Below, one piece after another: positions 53,401 through 62,648 of a DNA stretch of 64,000 nucleotides (positions are counted from its first letter, which is position 1; every line of letters starts with the position of its first letter). The notes under the pieces were generated by a model. The model was not told the DNA's origin, made no database searches, and saw only the letters and a program-made list of their open reading frames with translations. Made by a program: the position numbers and the translations under genes. The DNA comes from Aquibium sp. ELW1220 (GTDB taxonomy: Bacteria > Pseudomonadota > Alphaproteobacteria > Rhizobiales > Rhizobiaceae). The stretch is from NCBI RefSeq assembly GCF_030398385.1, contig NZ_JAOAOQ010000003.1, positions 1 to 64,000 of the forward strand, read 5' to 3'.

Positions 53401-53898
53401 GACGTCGCGCACGGTGCCGACGCGGTCGAAGCCGCCGGTCTCGAGCCTGGCCACCAGCGCCTTCATGTCGACCTGGTTGCCGGGCCGGACCGAGACCGAC
53501 TGCGCGGAAAGGAGTGCGGCCGGCGGCACCTTCTGGAGGATGGCGTTGACGGTGGTGAGGATGATGGCGCGGTGCGGCTTCTCCTTCAGCGCGATCATGG
53601 CCGACAGCGCGTCGAGCCGGCGGGCTGCGGCATCGGCGCCGGGGGAGACGCGGTCGTAGGGCAGGCAGTCCCAGGCGGGAAGCTCCAGCACCGGCAGGCC
53701 GGGTGCGGCGAAGGCCAGTGCCTCGACGAGGGCCGGGATGCGCTGGCCGTCGCGCGCCACATAGAGCAGCGGGCCGTCGCCCGCCGCCTCGCGCGCGATC
53801 TCAGCCAGCACGAAGGCCTCATAGCCGTCGGCCACGCCGCCGATGACGACGGAGCCCGTGCGGCCCGGTTTCAGCCCGAGGGAATCGATCAAGCTCAT
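50401..53898 (-). CDS. mfd: Transcription-repair coupling factor Mfd
   Basis: 1165 aa. Mfd pushes stalled RNA polymerase off damaged DNA and recruits UvrA. Domain order is as expected: an N-terminal UvrB-like region (about 20-350), the RNA-polymerase-interaction domain (about 480-570), a RecG-like helicase motor (Walker A GDVGFGKT at about 656, DEEQHFGVKH, TATPIPRTL, and the QLRGRVGR motif VI) and a C-terminal UvrA-binding/auto-inhibition domain. Length and motifs are normal. It is 13 bases downstream of sdhE on the same strand, as in other Hyphomicrobiales. Confidence 0.97.
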   Translation of the reverse strand: MSLIDSLGLKPGRTGSVVIGGVADGYEAFVLAEIAREAAGDGPLLYVARDGQRIPALVEALAFAAPGLPVLELPAWDCLPYDRVSPGADAAARRLDALSAMIALKEKPHRAIILTTVNAILQKVPPAALLSAQSVSVRPGNQVDMKALVARLETGGFDRVGTVRDVGDYAVRGGILDLFAPGWAEPLRLDFFGDTLESIRAFDPATQRTTSQCPAMTLQAASEVTLTPETISRFRRNYIETFGAPSRDDALYVAISEGRRFSGMEHWLPFFYESLDTVFDYVPDGPVVFDALAQESMAERHTLILDHYDSRKRQASGKGLGDSTPYNPTPPDRLYLAPESVRAAAGERLIADLSPFDAPPADGKAILKAKSRAGRSFAAVRADPNANVFDHAVRHIADLRAAGRRTLVAGWTEGSLDRLGQILAEHGLGGMTRVSRLDELEKLAPGKTGIAVLPLETGFETDRMVVIGEQDILGDRLVRRAKRKKASDFISELASLAAGDIIVHADHGIGRFIGLRTIEAAGAPHDCLEIHYAGDGRLFLPVENIDLLSRYGSDAADTPLDRLGGGAWQSRKAKLKKRLLDMAGDLIRIAAERQMRGAPAFHPPEGLYGEFAARFPYEETEDQQAAIDAVIDDLGLGRPMDRLICGDVGFGKTEVALRAAFLAAMEGVQVAVVVPTTLLARQHFKTFSQRFAGLPVTVRQASRLVGAKELAETKKGLADGTVDIVVGTHALLGTAISFKHLGLLIIDEEQHFGVKHKERLKDLKSDVHVLTLSATPIPRTLQLALTGVRELSLITTAPVDRMAVRTFISPFDPLVIRETLLRERYRGGQSFYVVPRIADLQEVGDFLKEHVPELRFATAHGQIAPGELDDIMNAFYDGKYDVLLSTTIVESGLDIPTANTLIVHRADMFGLAQLYQLRGRVGRSKLRAYALFTLPAKRTLTQTAERRLKVLQSLDTLGAGFQLASHDLDIRGAGNLLGEEQSGHIKEVGFELYQQMLEEAVAEIRGTGEVSDGSWSPQITVGTAVMIPEAYVPDLQLRLALYRRLADLETIAEIDSFGAELIDRFGPLPDEVQHLLKIVYIKALCRKANVEKLDAGPKGIVVQFRDKTFADPAGLVRMIAEQGSMAKIRPDQGVVFIRDWPNPEKRLAGAAVVMTQLARLAEKAA

Positions 53899-53911
53899 GG
53901 AATCGATATCG

Positions 53912-54187
53912 TCAGAAGGGCATCACCTGGCGGAATGCCCGGATCCTGCGGAAAAGGTCTGTGTCGTACCGGTCGGGCACCGGCGTCTCGCCGGTGAGCC
54001 ATTTCAGGAAATCGCCGTCCAGGATGTCGAGCATCGTCTCGAACTCGTCGAGTTCGGCAGCGCTCATACCGTCGAGGCTGGCGGCCGCGAAGGTGCCGAG
54101 CAGGAGGTCCATCTCGCGCATGCCGCGATGCTGGGCGCGGTAGAGCGCCTTCTTGCGCCGGATGCCGAGAGGTCCGCTGCTGGTCAT
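53912..54187 (-). CDS. sdhE: SdhE (FAD assembly factor of succinate dehydrogenase)
   Basis: 91-aa helical protein that helps attach FAD covalently to SdhA. The family motif R-G-x-x-E is present as HRGMREMDLLLG, with the downstream FLKWLTGE and CD-like acidic helix. The start at 54187 gives the usual length; longer in-frame starts upstream add a non-conserved basic extension. It is divergent from recG across a 182-base gap. Confidence 0.93.
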   Translation of the reverse strand: MTSSGPLGIRRKKALYRAQHRGMREMDLLLGTFAAASLDGMSAAELDEFETMLDILDGDFLKWLTGETPVPDRYDTDLFRRIRAFRQVMPF

Positions 54188-54369
54188 CGTCACGATCTTC
54201 GCCTGCCTGGTTCGGATGCGCATATAGAACGGAACGGCGCCAGTGTCAGCCTTGCAGCGACAGCGCAGGCGGATAAGGTGCGCGCGTGTCACGCTATCGC
54301 TCCCCTTGCGCCCGGTCCGGGCCTGCCGGCCCCTTCCCCGCCTGCCCGAAACCGGCCGGAGGCTGACGC

Positions 54370-56478
54370 ATGCGCCCGTCGCTGCTCGACCCGCTGTTTG
54401 CGCCGGCCACTTCGCTCGAGGGCGTCGGGCCGAAGGTCTGCGCGCTTCTGGAGAAGGTGACGCCGGCCGACATCGCCGAGCGCGAGCTCCGGGTCGGCGA
54501 CCTCCTCTTCGTGCTGCCGCATTCGCTGATCGACCGGCGTAACCGGCCAGAGATCGCGTTCGCCGCCGAGGGCGCGATCGTGACGCTGGAGGTGACGATC
54601 GACCGGCACCAGCCGCCGCCGCGCGGCAAGGGCAGCAATCCCTACCGGGTCTTCGCCTTCGACGAGACCGGCGAAATGGCGCTCACCTTCTTCCATGCCA
54701 AGGGGACCTGGCTGGAGAACGCCCTGCCCGTCGGCGCGCGCATGCTGGTCAGCGGCCGGATGGAATGGTTCAACGGCCGGCCGTCGATGGTCCATCCCGA
54801 CCACATGGTGCCGGCCGACAAGGCAGGCGACCTGCCGCTGGTCGAGCCGGTCTATCCGCTGACGGCTGGCCTGTCGTCGCGCGTGCTGCGGCGCATCCTC
54901 GCCCAGGCGCTCGCCCGGCTGCCGGCGCTGCCGGAATGGCAGGATGCGGAACTGATGCGGCGGCAGTCCTTCCCCGATGTCGCCGGCGCGCTGAAGCGCC
55001 TGCACGAGCCGGCCGACGCGCTCGACGTCTCGCTCGACAATCCGGCACGGCGGCGGCTGGCCTATGACGAGCTGCTGGCCGGGCAATTGTCGCTGGCGCT
55101 GGTGCGCGCGCGCATCCGCCGCCTCTCCGGCCGGCCGCTCGCGGGCGACGGCCGCTACGTGGCGGCGATCCGCAGCGCCCTGCCCTATGCGCTGACCGGC
55201 AGCCAGGAGCAGGCCGTGGCCGAGATCGACGCCGACCTCGCGCGGCCCGATCGCATGCTGCGGCTGCTGCAGGGCGACGTCGGCGCCGGCAAGACGGTGG
55301 TGGCGCTGATGGCCATGGCGCGGGCGGCGGAGGCCGGCGGCCAGTCGGCGCTGATGGCGCCGACGGAAATCCTCGCACGACAGCATCTTGCCACCATCGC
55401 CCCGCTGGCGGCGAAGGCCGGGCTCGTGGCGCGCGTGCTGACCGGCCGCGAAAAGGGCCGCGAGCGCGCCGAGATTCTCGCCGGCATCGCCGACGGCTCG
55501 ATCCACTTCGTCATTGGCACGCATGCGCTGTTCCAGGACAGCGTCGTCTATCGCAACCTCGTGCTCGCCATCGTCGACGAGCAGCACCGCTTCGGCGTGC
55601 ACCAGCGGCTCGCGATCACCGCCAAGGGCGACGCGCCCGACATGCTGGTGATGACAGCGACGCCGATCCCGCGCACGCTGGTGCTCTCGGCCTTCGGCGA
55701 CATGGACGTCTCGCGACTGACCGAGAAGCCCGCAGGACGGCGGCCGATCCAGACGGTGACGCTGCCGGTCGAACGGCTGTCGGATCTTGTCGAGCGCATC
55801 GGCAAGGCGGTGCGGGAGGGACAGAAGGCCTACTGGATCTGCCCTCTGGTGGAGGAGTCCGAAGAGGTCAAGCTGATGTCGGCCGAGGATCGGGCGAAGT
55901 CGCTGCGCGAGGTCTTCGGGCCGCTGGTCGGCCTCGTGCACGGGCGCATGAAGGCGGCCGAAAAGGACGAGGCGATGCGCGCCTTCAAGGCCGGCGAGAC
56001 CAGGATTCTCGTCGCCACCACGGTCGTGGAGGTGGGCGTCGACGTGCCGGATGCCACCATCATCGTGATCGAGCACGCCGAGCGCTTCGGCCTGGCGCAG
56101 CTGCACCAGCTGCGCGGCCGCGTCGGGCGCGGCGACCAGGCCTCGACCTGCGTGCTGCTCTACGAAGGTCCGCTCGGCGAGACCGCCAAGCGCCGGCTGT
56201 CGGTGCTGCGCGAGACCGAGGACGGCTTCGTGATCTCGGAGGAGGACCTGAAGCTGCGCGGCGAAGGCGAGCTGCTCGGCACGCGCCAGTCGGGGACGCC
56301 GGGTTTCCAGGTGGCGCGGCTCGAGGCGCATGGCGACCTCCTGGAGATCGCCCGCAGCGATGCGCGCCTGATGCTGGAACGCGATCCCGATCTCGTGTCG
56401 CCGCGCGGCGAGGCGCTCAGGCTGCTGCTCTACGTCTTCGGACGCGACGAGGCGGTGCGGCTGCTGCGCGCCGGCTGA
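54370..56478 (+). CDS. recG: ATP-dependent DNA helicase RecG
   Basis: 702-aa helicase that reverses stalled forks and processes recombination intermediates. N-terminal wedge/OB domain (about 60-165), then superfamily 2 motor: Walker A GDVGAGKT (about 300), DEQH box (IVDEQHRFG), TATPIPRTL, and QLRGRVGRGDQ. Length and motifs are normal for the family. Confidence 0.97.
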   Translation: MRPSLLDPLFAPATSLEGVGPKVCALLEKVTPADIAERELRVGDLLFVLPHSLIDRRNRPEIAFAAEGAIVTLEVTIDRHQPPPRGKGSNPYRVFAFDETGEMALTFFHAKGTWLENALPVGARMLVSGRMEWFNGRPSMVHPDHMVPADKAGDLPLVEPVYPLTAGLSSRVLRRILAQALARLPALPEWQDAELMRRQSFPDVAGALKRLHEPADALDVSLDNPARRRLAYDELLAGQLSLALVRARIRRLSGRPLAGDGRYVAAIRSALPYALTGSQEQAVAEIDADLARPDRMLRLLQGDVGAGKTVVALMAMARAAEAGGQSALMAPTEILARQHLATIAPLAAKAGLVARVLTGREKGRERAEILAGIADGSIHFVIGTHALFQDSVVYRNLVLAIVDEQHRFGVHQRLAITAKGDAPDMLVMTATPIPRTLVLSAFGDMDVSRLTEKPAGRRPIQTVTLPVERLSDLVERIGKAVREGQKAYWICPLVEESEEVKLMSAEDRAKSLREVFGPLVGLVHGRMKAAEKDEAMRAFKAGETRILVATTVVEVGVDVPDATIIVIEHAERFGLAQLHQLRGRVGRGDQASTCVLLYEGPLGETAKRRLSVLRETEDGFVISEEDLKLRGEGELLGTRQSGTPGFQVARLEAHGDLLEIARSDARLMLERDPDLVSPRGEALRLLLYVFGRDEAVRLLRAG

Positions 56479-56494
56479 GCCGCGGCCGCGGCGC

Positions 56495-57193
56495 TCACTC
56501 GGCCGCCGACAGCCGTTCGGCCTTCGCCGCCTTCGCCAGTTCGGCGGTCTTCTTCTGGTAGTCCGGCGTGACGAGGCCCGCGGAAATGATCAGCTTGGCC
56601 GCCTCCTCGACCGACATCGACAGTTCGATGACGTCGGTGCGCGGCACATACATCAGAAAGCCCGTCGTCGGGTTGGGCGTCGACGGCAGGAACACGGCGA
56701 TGGTCTCGCTCGCCGGCTCCTCAAGCCTGTGGTTCACCTCGGACTGCCGCTCGGACGAGACGAAGACGATCGACCACAGGCCGCGGCGCGGGTATTCGAT
56801 GAGCGCGACCTTCTTGAAGACCTCGGACTTGTTCGACAGCACCGTCTCGAAGATCTGCTTCAGCGCCTTGTAGAGGCTGCGCACCAGCGGCGTGCGGTCG
56901 AGCAGGCTCTCGCCATAGGAGACGATCGACCGGCCGATGAAGTTGGCGGTGAGGAAGCCGACCATGGTGATGATGATGAGCGCAACGATCAGGCCGAAAC
57001 CCGGGACCGCAAATGGCAGGTAGTAGTCGGGATTGTAGCGCGCCGGGATGTAGGGCTTCACCCAGGAATCGACCCAGCCGACGAACGACCAGGCGATGTA
57101 GGCCGTGATCGCCAGCGGCGCGCAGACGACGAAGCCGGTCAGGAAATAGTTCCTGATCCGCATCATTCCTCGGCTTTTCGGATGGTCGGACAT
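56495..57193 (-). CDS. DUF502 family membrane protein
   Basis: 232 aa with two N-terminal membrane helices (about 13-35 and 63-85) and a soluble C-terminal part containing the family pattern GFLMYVPRTDVIELSMSVEEA. Function unknown; it is nearly always next to recG and glmS in this order. The start at 57193 gives MSDHPKSRG. It is convergent with recG (16 bases apart). Confidence 0.93.
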   Translation of the reverse strand: MSDHPKSRGMMRIRNYFLTGFVVCAPLAITAYIAWSFVGWVDSWVKPYIPARYNPDYYLPFAVPGFGLIVALIIITMVGFLTANFIGRSIVSYGESLLDRTPLVRSLYKALKQIFETVLSNKSEVFKKVALIEYPRRGLWSIVFVSSERQSEVNHRLEEPASETIAVFLPSTPNPTTGFLMYVPRTDVIELSMSVEEAAKLIISAGLVTPDYQKKTAELAKAAKAERLSAAE

Positions 57194-57297
57194 GGCTTGG
57201 ATTCCGGAGCGGGAGCCTCACCATAGATAGGGCAACGCGACGGATTTATGAATGTCAAATCATGCAGTCGACTGCGATTTTGCCGATCGGCCGCCGG

Positions 57298-59121
57298 TCA
57301 TTCGACCGTGACCGACTTGGCAAGGTTGCGCGGCTGGTCGACGTCGGTGCCCATGAAGACGGCGGTGAAATAGGCCAGCATCTGGATGGGCAGGGCGTAG
57401 ACGATCGGCGCGATGATCTCGGGCACGTCCGGCATGATGATCGTCTCGAAGGCGTTGATCGAGGCTCGGCGCGCGCCTTCCTGATCGGTGATCAGGATGA
57501 TCTTGCCGCCGCGGGCCGCCACCTCCTGCATGTTCGACACGGTCTTGTCGAAGATGCGGTCGTGCGGGGCAATCACGATCACCGGCATGTCGCGGTCGAT
57601 CAGCGCGATCGGCCCGTGCTTCAGCTCGCCGGCCGCATAGCCTTCGGCATGGATATAGGAAATCTCCTTCAGCTTCAGCGCACCTTCCATGGCGAGCGGA
57701 AAGCTGGTGTCGCGGCCAAGATAGAGCACGTGGCGGTACTGCGAGAGCTTGCGCGCCACGCGGTCGATCTGCTCCTCGAGCTTCAGCGCCATGCGCACGA
57801 AGCGCGGCGCCTCCGACAGTTCGCGCACCATGCGCTTTTCGTCCTCGGCCGTGATCGTGCCGCGCTCGCGGCCGGCGCGAACCGCCAGCGAGGCCAGCAC
57901 GGACAGCTGGCTGGTGAAGGCCTTGGTGGAGGCAACGCCGATCTCGGGGCCGGCAAGCGTCGGGAAGATGCAGTCGGCCTCGCGGGCGATGGTCGATTCC
58001 TGAACGTTGACGATGGCGCCGATCGAGATGCCCTGCGAGCGGCAGTAGCGCAGCGAGGCCAGGGTATCGGCCGTCTCGCCCGACTGCGACACGAAGAAGG
58101 CGGCGCTGGCCTTGGGCATCGGCATCTCGCGGTAGCGGAACTCCGAGGCGATGTCGATGTCGACGGGCAGGCGGGCGTAGCGCTCGAACCAGTATTTCGA
58201 CACCAGTCCGGCGAGATAGGCCGTGCCGCAGGCCGAGATGGCGATCCGGTCGAGCTTTGCGAAGTCGAACGGCAGCGCCTCGCGCCGCGCCCTGCCCTCG
58301 GCGAAGTCGAGATAATGCGACAGGGTGTGCGAGATCGTCTCCGGCTGTTCGTGGATCTCCTTTTCCATGAAGTGCCGGTGATTGCCCTTGTCGACCAGGA
58401 AGGCCGTGCCGACCGACTGCTGCATGCGCCGCTCGACCGGTTTGCCCTCCATGTCGAAGATCTTCACGCCGCCCCGGCGCACGACCACCCAGTCGCCGTC
58501 CTCCAGATAGGTGACGGAATTGGTGAAGGGCGACAGCGCGATGGCGTCGGAGCCCAGATACATCTCGCCCTTGCCGTGGCCGACGGCCAGCGGCGGGCCG
58601 GAGCGGGCGCCGACGATCAGGTCCTCGTCGCCGCGGAAGAGGATGGCCAGCGCAAACGCGCCCTGCAGCCGCTTCAGCGCGTTGTGCGCGGCCTTCTCGG
58701 GCGCCTCGCCGCGGTCAAGTTCGCGGGAGACGAGATGCGCCACCACTTCGGTGTCGGTCTGCGAGACGAAGTCGTAGCCGTCCGCCTTCAGTTCGTCGCG
58801 AAGCTCGGCGAAGTTCTCGATGATGCCGTTGTGGACGACCGCGACGTCCTTGCCGAAATGCGGATGCGCGTTGGTCTCGTTGGGCACGCCGTGGGTCGCC
58901 CAGCGCGTATGGCCGATGCCGATCAGGCCCGCCAGCGGCTCGGCCTTCAGCCGGTTCTCCAGGTTGACCAGCTTGCCTTCGGCGCGGCGGCGGTCGAGCC
59001 GCCCATGCTCGATCGTGGCGACGCCCGCCGAATCATAGCCGCGATACTCGAGGCGCTTCAGCGCGTCGACGATCAACGGAGCGACCGGCGTCGAGCCGAC
59101 GATTGCAACAATGCCGCACAT
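57298..59121 (-). CDS. glmS: Glutamine--fructose-6-phosphate aminotransferase GlmS
   Basis: 607 aa. First step of the hexosamine pathway: glutamine plus fructose-6-phosphate gives glucosamine-6-phosphate for cell wall and LPS. The N-terminal glutaminase has nucleophile C2 (MCGIVAIVG) and RWATHG; two SIS sugar-binding domains follow (FVSQSGETADT near 350; ELKHGPIALID near 500) and the conserved end is AKSVTVE. GGGG lies upstream of the start. It is 161 bases downstream of glmU, with a hairpin in between. Confidence 0.97.
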   Translation of the reverse strand: MCGIVAIVGSTPVAPLIVDALKRLEYRGYDSAGVATIEHGRLDRRRAEGKLVNLENRLKAEPLAGLIGIGHTRWATHGVPNETNAHPHFGKDVAVVHNGIIENFAELRDELKADGYDFVSQTDTEVVAHLVSRELDRGEAPEKAAHNALKRLQGAFALAILFRGDEDLIVGARSGPPLAVGHGKGEMYLGSDAIALSPFTNSVTYLEDGDWVVVRRGGVKIFDMEGKPVERRMQQSVGTAFLVDKGNHRHFMEKEIHEQPETISHTLSHYLDFAEGRARREALPFDFAKLDRIAISACGTAYLAGLVSKYWFERYARLPVDIDIASEFRYREMPMPKASAAFFVSQSGETADTLASLRYCRSQGISIGAIVNVQESTIAREADCIFPTLAGPEIGVASTKAFTSQLSVLASLAVRAGRERGTITAEDEKRMVRELSEAPRFVRMALKLEEQIDRVARKLSQYRHVLYLGRDTSFPLAMEGALKLKEISYIHAEGYAAGELKHGPIALIDRDMPVIVIAPHDRIFDKTVSNMQEVAARGGKIILITDQEGARRASINAFETIIMPDVPEIIAPIVYALPIQMLAYFTAVFMGTDVDQPRNLAKSVTVE

Positions 59122-59229
59122 ATTCCAGCCCCCGGGGATTCGCGCCGTCCGATGACGCCGATGCTTAGACGTTCGATGGACGAACGGAACTAAATTTTCG
59201 TTTCAGAACCTTACGTTGTGGCCCCGCCC

Positions 59230-59274
59230 GGCAGGGCGGAGGTGGTGCCCGACGATACCCCCCTCTGCCCTGCC
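59230..59274 (-). terminator. Hairpin after glmU
   Basis: Arms GGCAGGGCGGAGG (59230-59242) and CCTCTGCCCTGCC (59262-59274) pair over 13 bases with one mismatch and a 19-base loop. It begins eight bases past the glmU stop in the direction of transcription. There is no T-run, so it may attenuate rather than stop read-through into glmS. Confidence 0.5.
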
Positions 59275-59282
59275 GCGCAGGC

Positions 59283-60653
59283 TCACCCCTTCGAGCCGCC
59301 GCCGCGGCGCTCCTTCTCGGCCTTGTAGAGGGCGCGCAGCACCGGAGCGCGGCCGGGCTTGACCTCCTGACGGGCGCGGCCGAAGGCCAGGCCGTCGTCG
59401 GGCACGTCCTTCGTGATCACGCTGCCGGACGCCACATAGGCGCGGTCGCCGATGCGGACCGGCGCGACCAGCGACGAGTTGGAGCCGATGAAGGCGCCGG
59501 CGCCGATCTTGGTGCGGTCCTTGGTATAACCGTTATAGTTGCAGGTGATGGTGCCCGCGCCGATGTTGGCCTCGGCGCCGACGGTGGCGTCGCCGATATA
59601 GGTCAGGTGGTTGATCTTGGCGCCGGCCTGGACGTCGGCCTCCTTGACCTCGCAGAAATTGCCGACCTTGGCTTTCTCGGCCAGCCGCGCGCCGGGCCTC
59701 AGCCGGGCGAAGGGACCGACCTCGCAATCCTCGCCCACGGTCGCGCCCTCCAGATGCGAGAAGGCACGGATGCGGGCGTTGCCGGCGACCGTCACCTTCG
59801 GACCGAAGACGACGTTGGGCTCGACGATGGTGTCGACGCCGATCTGGGTGTCATGGCTGAAATGCACCGTCTCCGGCGCCATCAGCGTGACGCCAGACAG
59901 CATCATGGCGCGGCGGCGGCGCGCCTGCCAGATCGCCTCGGCCTCGGCGAGTTCGGCGCGGTTGTTGATGCCGAGCACGTTCTCGTAGGGCGCTTCCGTC
60001 GCCACCACCGGCAGCCCGCGGCCGCGCGCGATCTCGACGATGTCGGTCAGGTAATACTCGCCCTTGGCATTGGCGTTGCCGACCGCGTCGAGCAGCGACA
60101 GCGCGTGCGCGCCGGCGATCGCCATCAGCCCGCCATTGCAGAAGGTGATCTTCCGCTCCTCGTCGGTGCAGTCGCGCTCCTCGCGGATCGCCACAAGCGC
60201 GCCGTCCTGCTCGATCAGGCGGCCGTAGCCGGCGGGACTGGCCGTGCGGAAGCCGATCACGGCGACGGCCACGCCCTCGGCCAGCTTCGACCGCGCCGTT
60301 TCCAGTGCAGCGGGCTCGATCAGCGGCGTGTCGCCGAACATCACCAGCACGTCGTCATGACCGCGCGCGATGGCCTCGCGCGCCGCCAGCACCGCATGCG
60401 CGGTCCCGAGCCGCTCGGACTGAAGATAGACGCCGGCGCCCGGCGCACGCGCCTCGACCGCCCTGCCAACCGCCTCGGCGCCGTGGCCGACCACGACTGC
60501 GAGCGCGCCGCTGCCGGCGGCTGCGGCCGCATCGATGACGTGGCAGACCAGCGGCAGGCCGGCGACGGCATGCAGGACTTTCGGCAGCGCGCTCTTCATG
60601 CGCGTGCCCTCGCCGGCGGCCAGGATGACGGAAAGACAGCTGCGTGCGCTCAT
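59283..60653 (-). CDS. glmU: Bifunctional UDP-GlcNAc pyrophosphorylase/glucosamine-1-P acetyltransferase GlmU
   Basis: 456 aa. The last two steps to UDP-N-acetylglucosamine: acetylation of glucosamine-1-phosphate, then uridylyl transfer. N-terminal nucleotidyltransferase with [11 protein letters not shown] and K downstream, and FGDTPLI for metal; C-terminal left-handed beta-helix of hexapeptide repeats with [15 protein letters not shown] and [12 protein letters not shown] near the acetyl-CoA site. Start 60653 gives the normal family N-terminus; ATG 60665 is an alternative. Confidence 0.97.
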   Translation of the reverse strand: MSARSCLSVILAAGEGTRMKSALPKVLHAVAGLPLVCHVIDAAAAAGSGALAVVVGHGAEAVGRAVEARAPGAGVYLQSERLGTAHAVLAAREAIARGHDDVLVMFGDTPLIEPAALETARSKLAEGVAVAVIGFRTASPAGYGRLIEQDGALVAIREERDCTDEERKITFCNGGLMAIAGAHALSLLDAVGNANAKGEYYLTDIVEIARGRGLPVVATEAPYENVLGINNRAELAEAEAIWQARRRRAMMLSGVTLMAPETVHFSHDTQIGVDTIVEPNVVFGPKVTVAGNARIRAFSHLEGATVGEDCEVGPFARLRPGARLAEKAKVGNFCEVKEADVQAGAKINHLTYIGDATVGAEANIGAGTITCNYNGYTKDRTKIGAGAFIGSNSSLVAPVRIGDRAYVASGSVITKDVPDDGLAFGRARQEVKPGRAPVLRALYKAEKERRGGGSKG

Positions 60654-60760
60654 GATGCGTATCATCCCAAGGCCGACGTCGGCCCATTGTTCGAAACCGC
60701 CGACGTCTCTATCACCGCTGCCCAGCCAATCCAATCGCCGCCCGGCGCGGAGAGCCCGCC

Positions 60761-61681
60761 TTGCTGAACCCCATCGGACGCCAGAGTGCCGCCATCGCCG
60801 TGATGGTGCTGACGCCGCTGTTCTTCTCCACGAACCTGATCTTCGGGCGCGGGGTCATCGGCGAGGTGGCGCCCTTCACGCTGGCCTTCCTGCGCTGGGG
60901 CGCGGTGGCGCTGGCGCTCGCGCCCTTCGTTCTCGCCGACCGCACGGCCGCGCTGCGGCTGATTCGCGGCCATGCCGGGTTCCTGGCACTTCTCGGCCTG
61001 CTCGGCATGTGGATCTGCGGCGCGCTGGTGTATCTCGCGCTGCAGCGCACGACCGCCACCAACGGGACGCTGATCTACACCACCTCGCCCGTCTTCATCA
61101 TCCTGATCGACGCGGTCGCGAATCGCCGCCGCATCGGCCTGCGCGCGGCGGCCGGATCGGTGCTGGCGCTCGCCGGCATCGCCATGATCGTGCTGCGCGG
61201 GGAGCTTTCGGCGCTGCTGGCGCTCGATCTCAACGATGGCGACCTGATCTTCGTCTGCGCCGCGATCGCCTGGGCGGTCTATTCGCTGATGCTGCGCTCG
61301 CCGCGCGTCACCGGCGTGTCCAATCTCGCGCTGCTGCCGCTGATCGCTGCGGCCGGGGCGCTGCTGCTCGCGCCCTTCGCGGCCTTCGAATACCTCACCG
61401 GCGCGCCGATGCCGGCGACGGGCAGCGCCTGGGGCGGCATCGCCGGCATCGTCGCCTTCGCGTCGCTGGCGGCCTTCCTCGGCTTCCAGTTCGGCATCCG
61501 CCGGCTCGGCGCGCCGGTGGCGGGCGTGTTCATGTACCTGATGCCGCCCTATGGCGTGGGGCTGGCAGTGCTGTTTCTCGGCGAGACCTTCCACGCCTAC
61601 CACGCGGCAGGCATCGTGCTTGTCTGCGGCGGGGTCATTCTCGCCACCCTGCCTGCCACATGGCTGCCGGGACGGCGCTGA
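60761..61681 (+). CDS. EamA/DMT-family transporter
   Basis: 306 aa with ten predicted membrane helices in two EamA repeats (each about 140 residues), as in drug/metabolite exporters such as RhtA and YdcZ relatives. The substrate is unknown. The start appears to be TTG at 60761 with GGAGAG nine bases upstream; the first ATG downstream would cut into helix 1. It is divergent from glmU and convergent with ccdA, the two stop codons directly abutting. Confidence 0.88.
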   Translation: MLNPIGRQSAAIAVMVLTPLFFSTNLIFGRGVIGEVAPFTLAFLRWGAVALALAPFVLADRTAALRLIRGHAGFLALLGLLGMWICGALVYLALQRTTATNGTLIYTTSPVFIILIDAVANRRRIGLRAAAGSVLALAGIAMIVLRGELSALLALDLNDGDLIFVCAAIAWAVYSLMLRSPRVTGVSNLALLPLIAAAGALLLAPFAAFEYLTGAPMPATGSAWGGIAGIVAFASLAAFLGFQFGIRRLGAPVAGVFMYLMPPYGVGLAVLFLGETFHAYHAAGIVLVCGGVILATLPATWLPGRR

Positions 61682-62428
61682 TCAGCCGAGCGTGCCGAGG
61701 ATCGGGAAGGTCTCGAGCAGCCAGAAGGATGCGGTCTGGATTCCGCCGGTCAGGAACAGGATGCCCGCGACGACGAGCAGCCCGCCCATCACCTTCTCGA
61801 CCCGGCCGAGATGCACCCGGAAGCGCGACAGGAAACGCATGAAGGCGGCGGAAAACAGCGCGGCGATCAGGAAAGGAATGCCGAGCCCCAGCGAATAGGC
61901 GGCGAGCAGCGCCGCGCCCTCGCCCACCGTCTCGCGCCCGCCGGCGAGCGTCAGGATCGGACCGAGCACCGGGCCGATGCAGGGCGTCCAGCCGAAGGCG
62001 AAGGCGAGGCCCATCAGGTAGGCGGCGATGCCGCCCGCCGGCCTCCCGCCGGCCTGAAAGCGCGCCTCGCGCGACAGGAGCGGGATGCGGATCACGCCGA
62101 GGAAGTTGAGCCCCATCAGGATGATCAGCAGGCCGGCGACGACCGCCAGTTCCTGCTGGTACGCCCGCAGCAGCCCGCCAATGGTGGAGGCGCCGGCGCC
62201 GAGCGCGACGAAGACGGTGGAGAAGCCGAGCACGAAGGCCACCGACGCGCCGATCAGCGCGAAGCGCGTGGTCCGGTCCTCGGCCTTCGCGCCCTCGCCG
62301 CGGAAATCGTCGACCGAGACGCCGGCCATGTAGCAGAGATAGGGCGGCACCAGCGGCAGGACGCAGGGCGACAGGAAGGAGATCGCCCCCGCCCCCACCG
62401 CGCTCACATAGCCGACATCGATCGCCAT
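61682..62428 (-). CDS. ccdA: Cytochrome c biogenesis protein CcdA (DsbD transmembrane family)
   Basis: 248 aa inner-membrane protein with six helices that carries reducing equivalents from cytoplasmic thioredoxin to periplasmic thiols used in cytochrome c maturation. The two redox-active cysteines are in SPCVLPLVPPYLC (helix 1) and FGWTPCIGPVLGP (helix 4). Length is normal for CcdA. It ends directly against the EamA stop codon. Confidence 0.93.
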   Translation of the reverse strand: MAIDVGYVSAVGAGAISFLSPCVLPLVPPYLCYMAGVSVDDFRGEGAKAEDRTTRFALIGASVAFVLGFSTVFVALGAGASTIGGLLRAYQQELAVVAGLLIILMGLNFLGVIRIPLLSREARFQAGGRPAGGIAAYLMGLAFAFGWTPCIGPVLGPILTLAGGRETVGEGAALLAAYSLGLGIPFLIAALFSAAFMRFLSRFRVHLGRVEKVMGGLLVVAGILFLTGGIQTASFWLLETFPILGTLG

Positions 62429-62648
62429 TGGCCTCGCCCCGTCCGGTTCAGTACCGCCGAGGGGCGGCTATAGACCGCTCACGCCGTATCGGCCAATCAC
62501 CCTTGCGTGGGCATTTTGTCCCGCCGCCTGCGGCTTCATCCGGCTGGAGCAGTCATCCTCGACTGTCGGATGAAGCGGCTCGCAACCAATCCTGTTCCGG
62601 ACGGCCACGTCTTCGCTTTCCGCTCCACGAAGCAGGAGCGGGGATTCC

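Noticed and set aside
59122-59220. glmS leader as ribozyme or riboswitch
   Set aside because: Too short and no conserved glmS ribozyme core; that ribozyme is known from Gram-positive bacteria.
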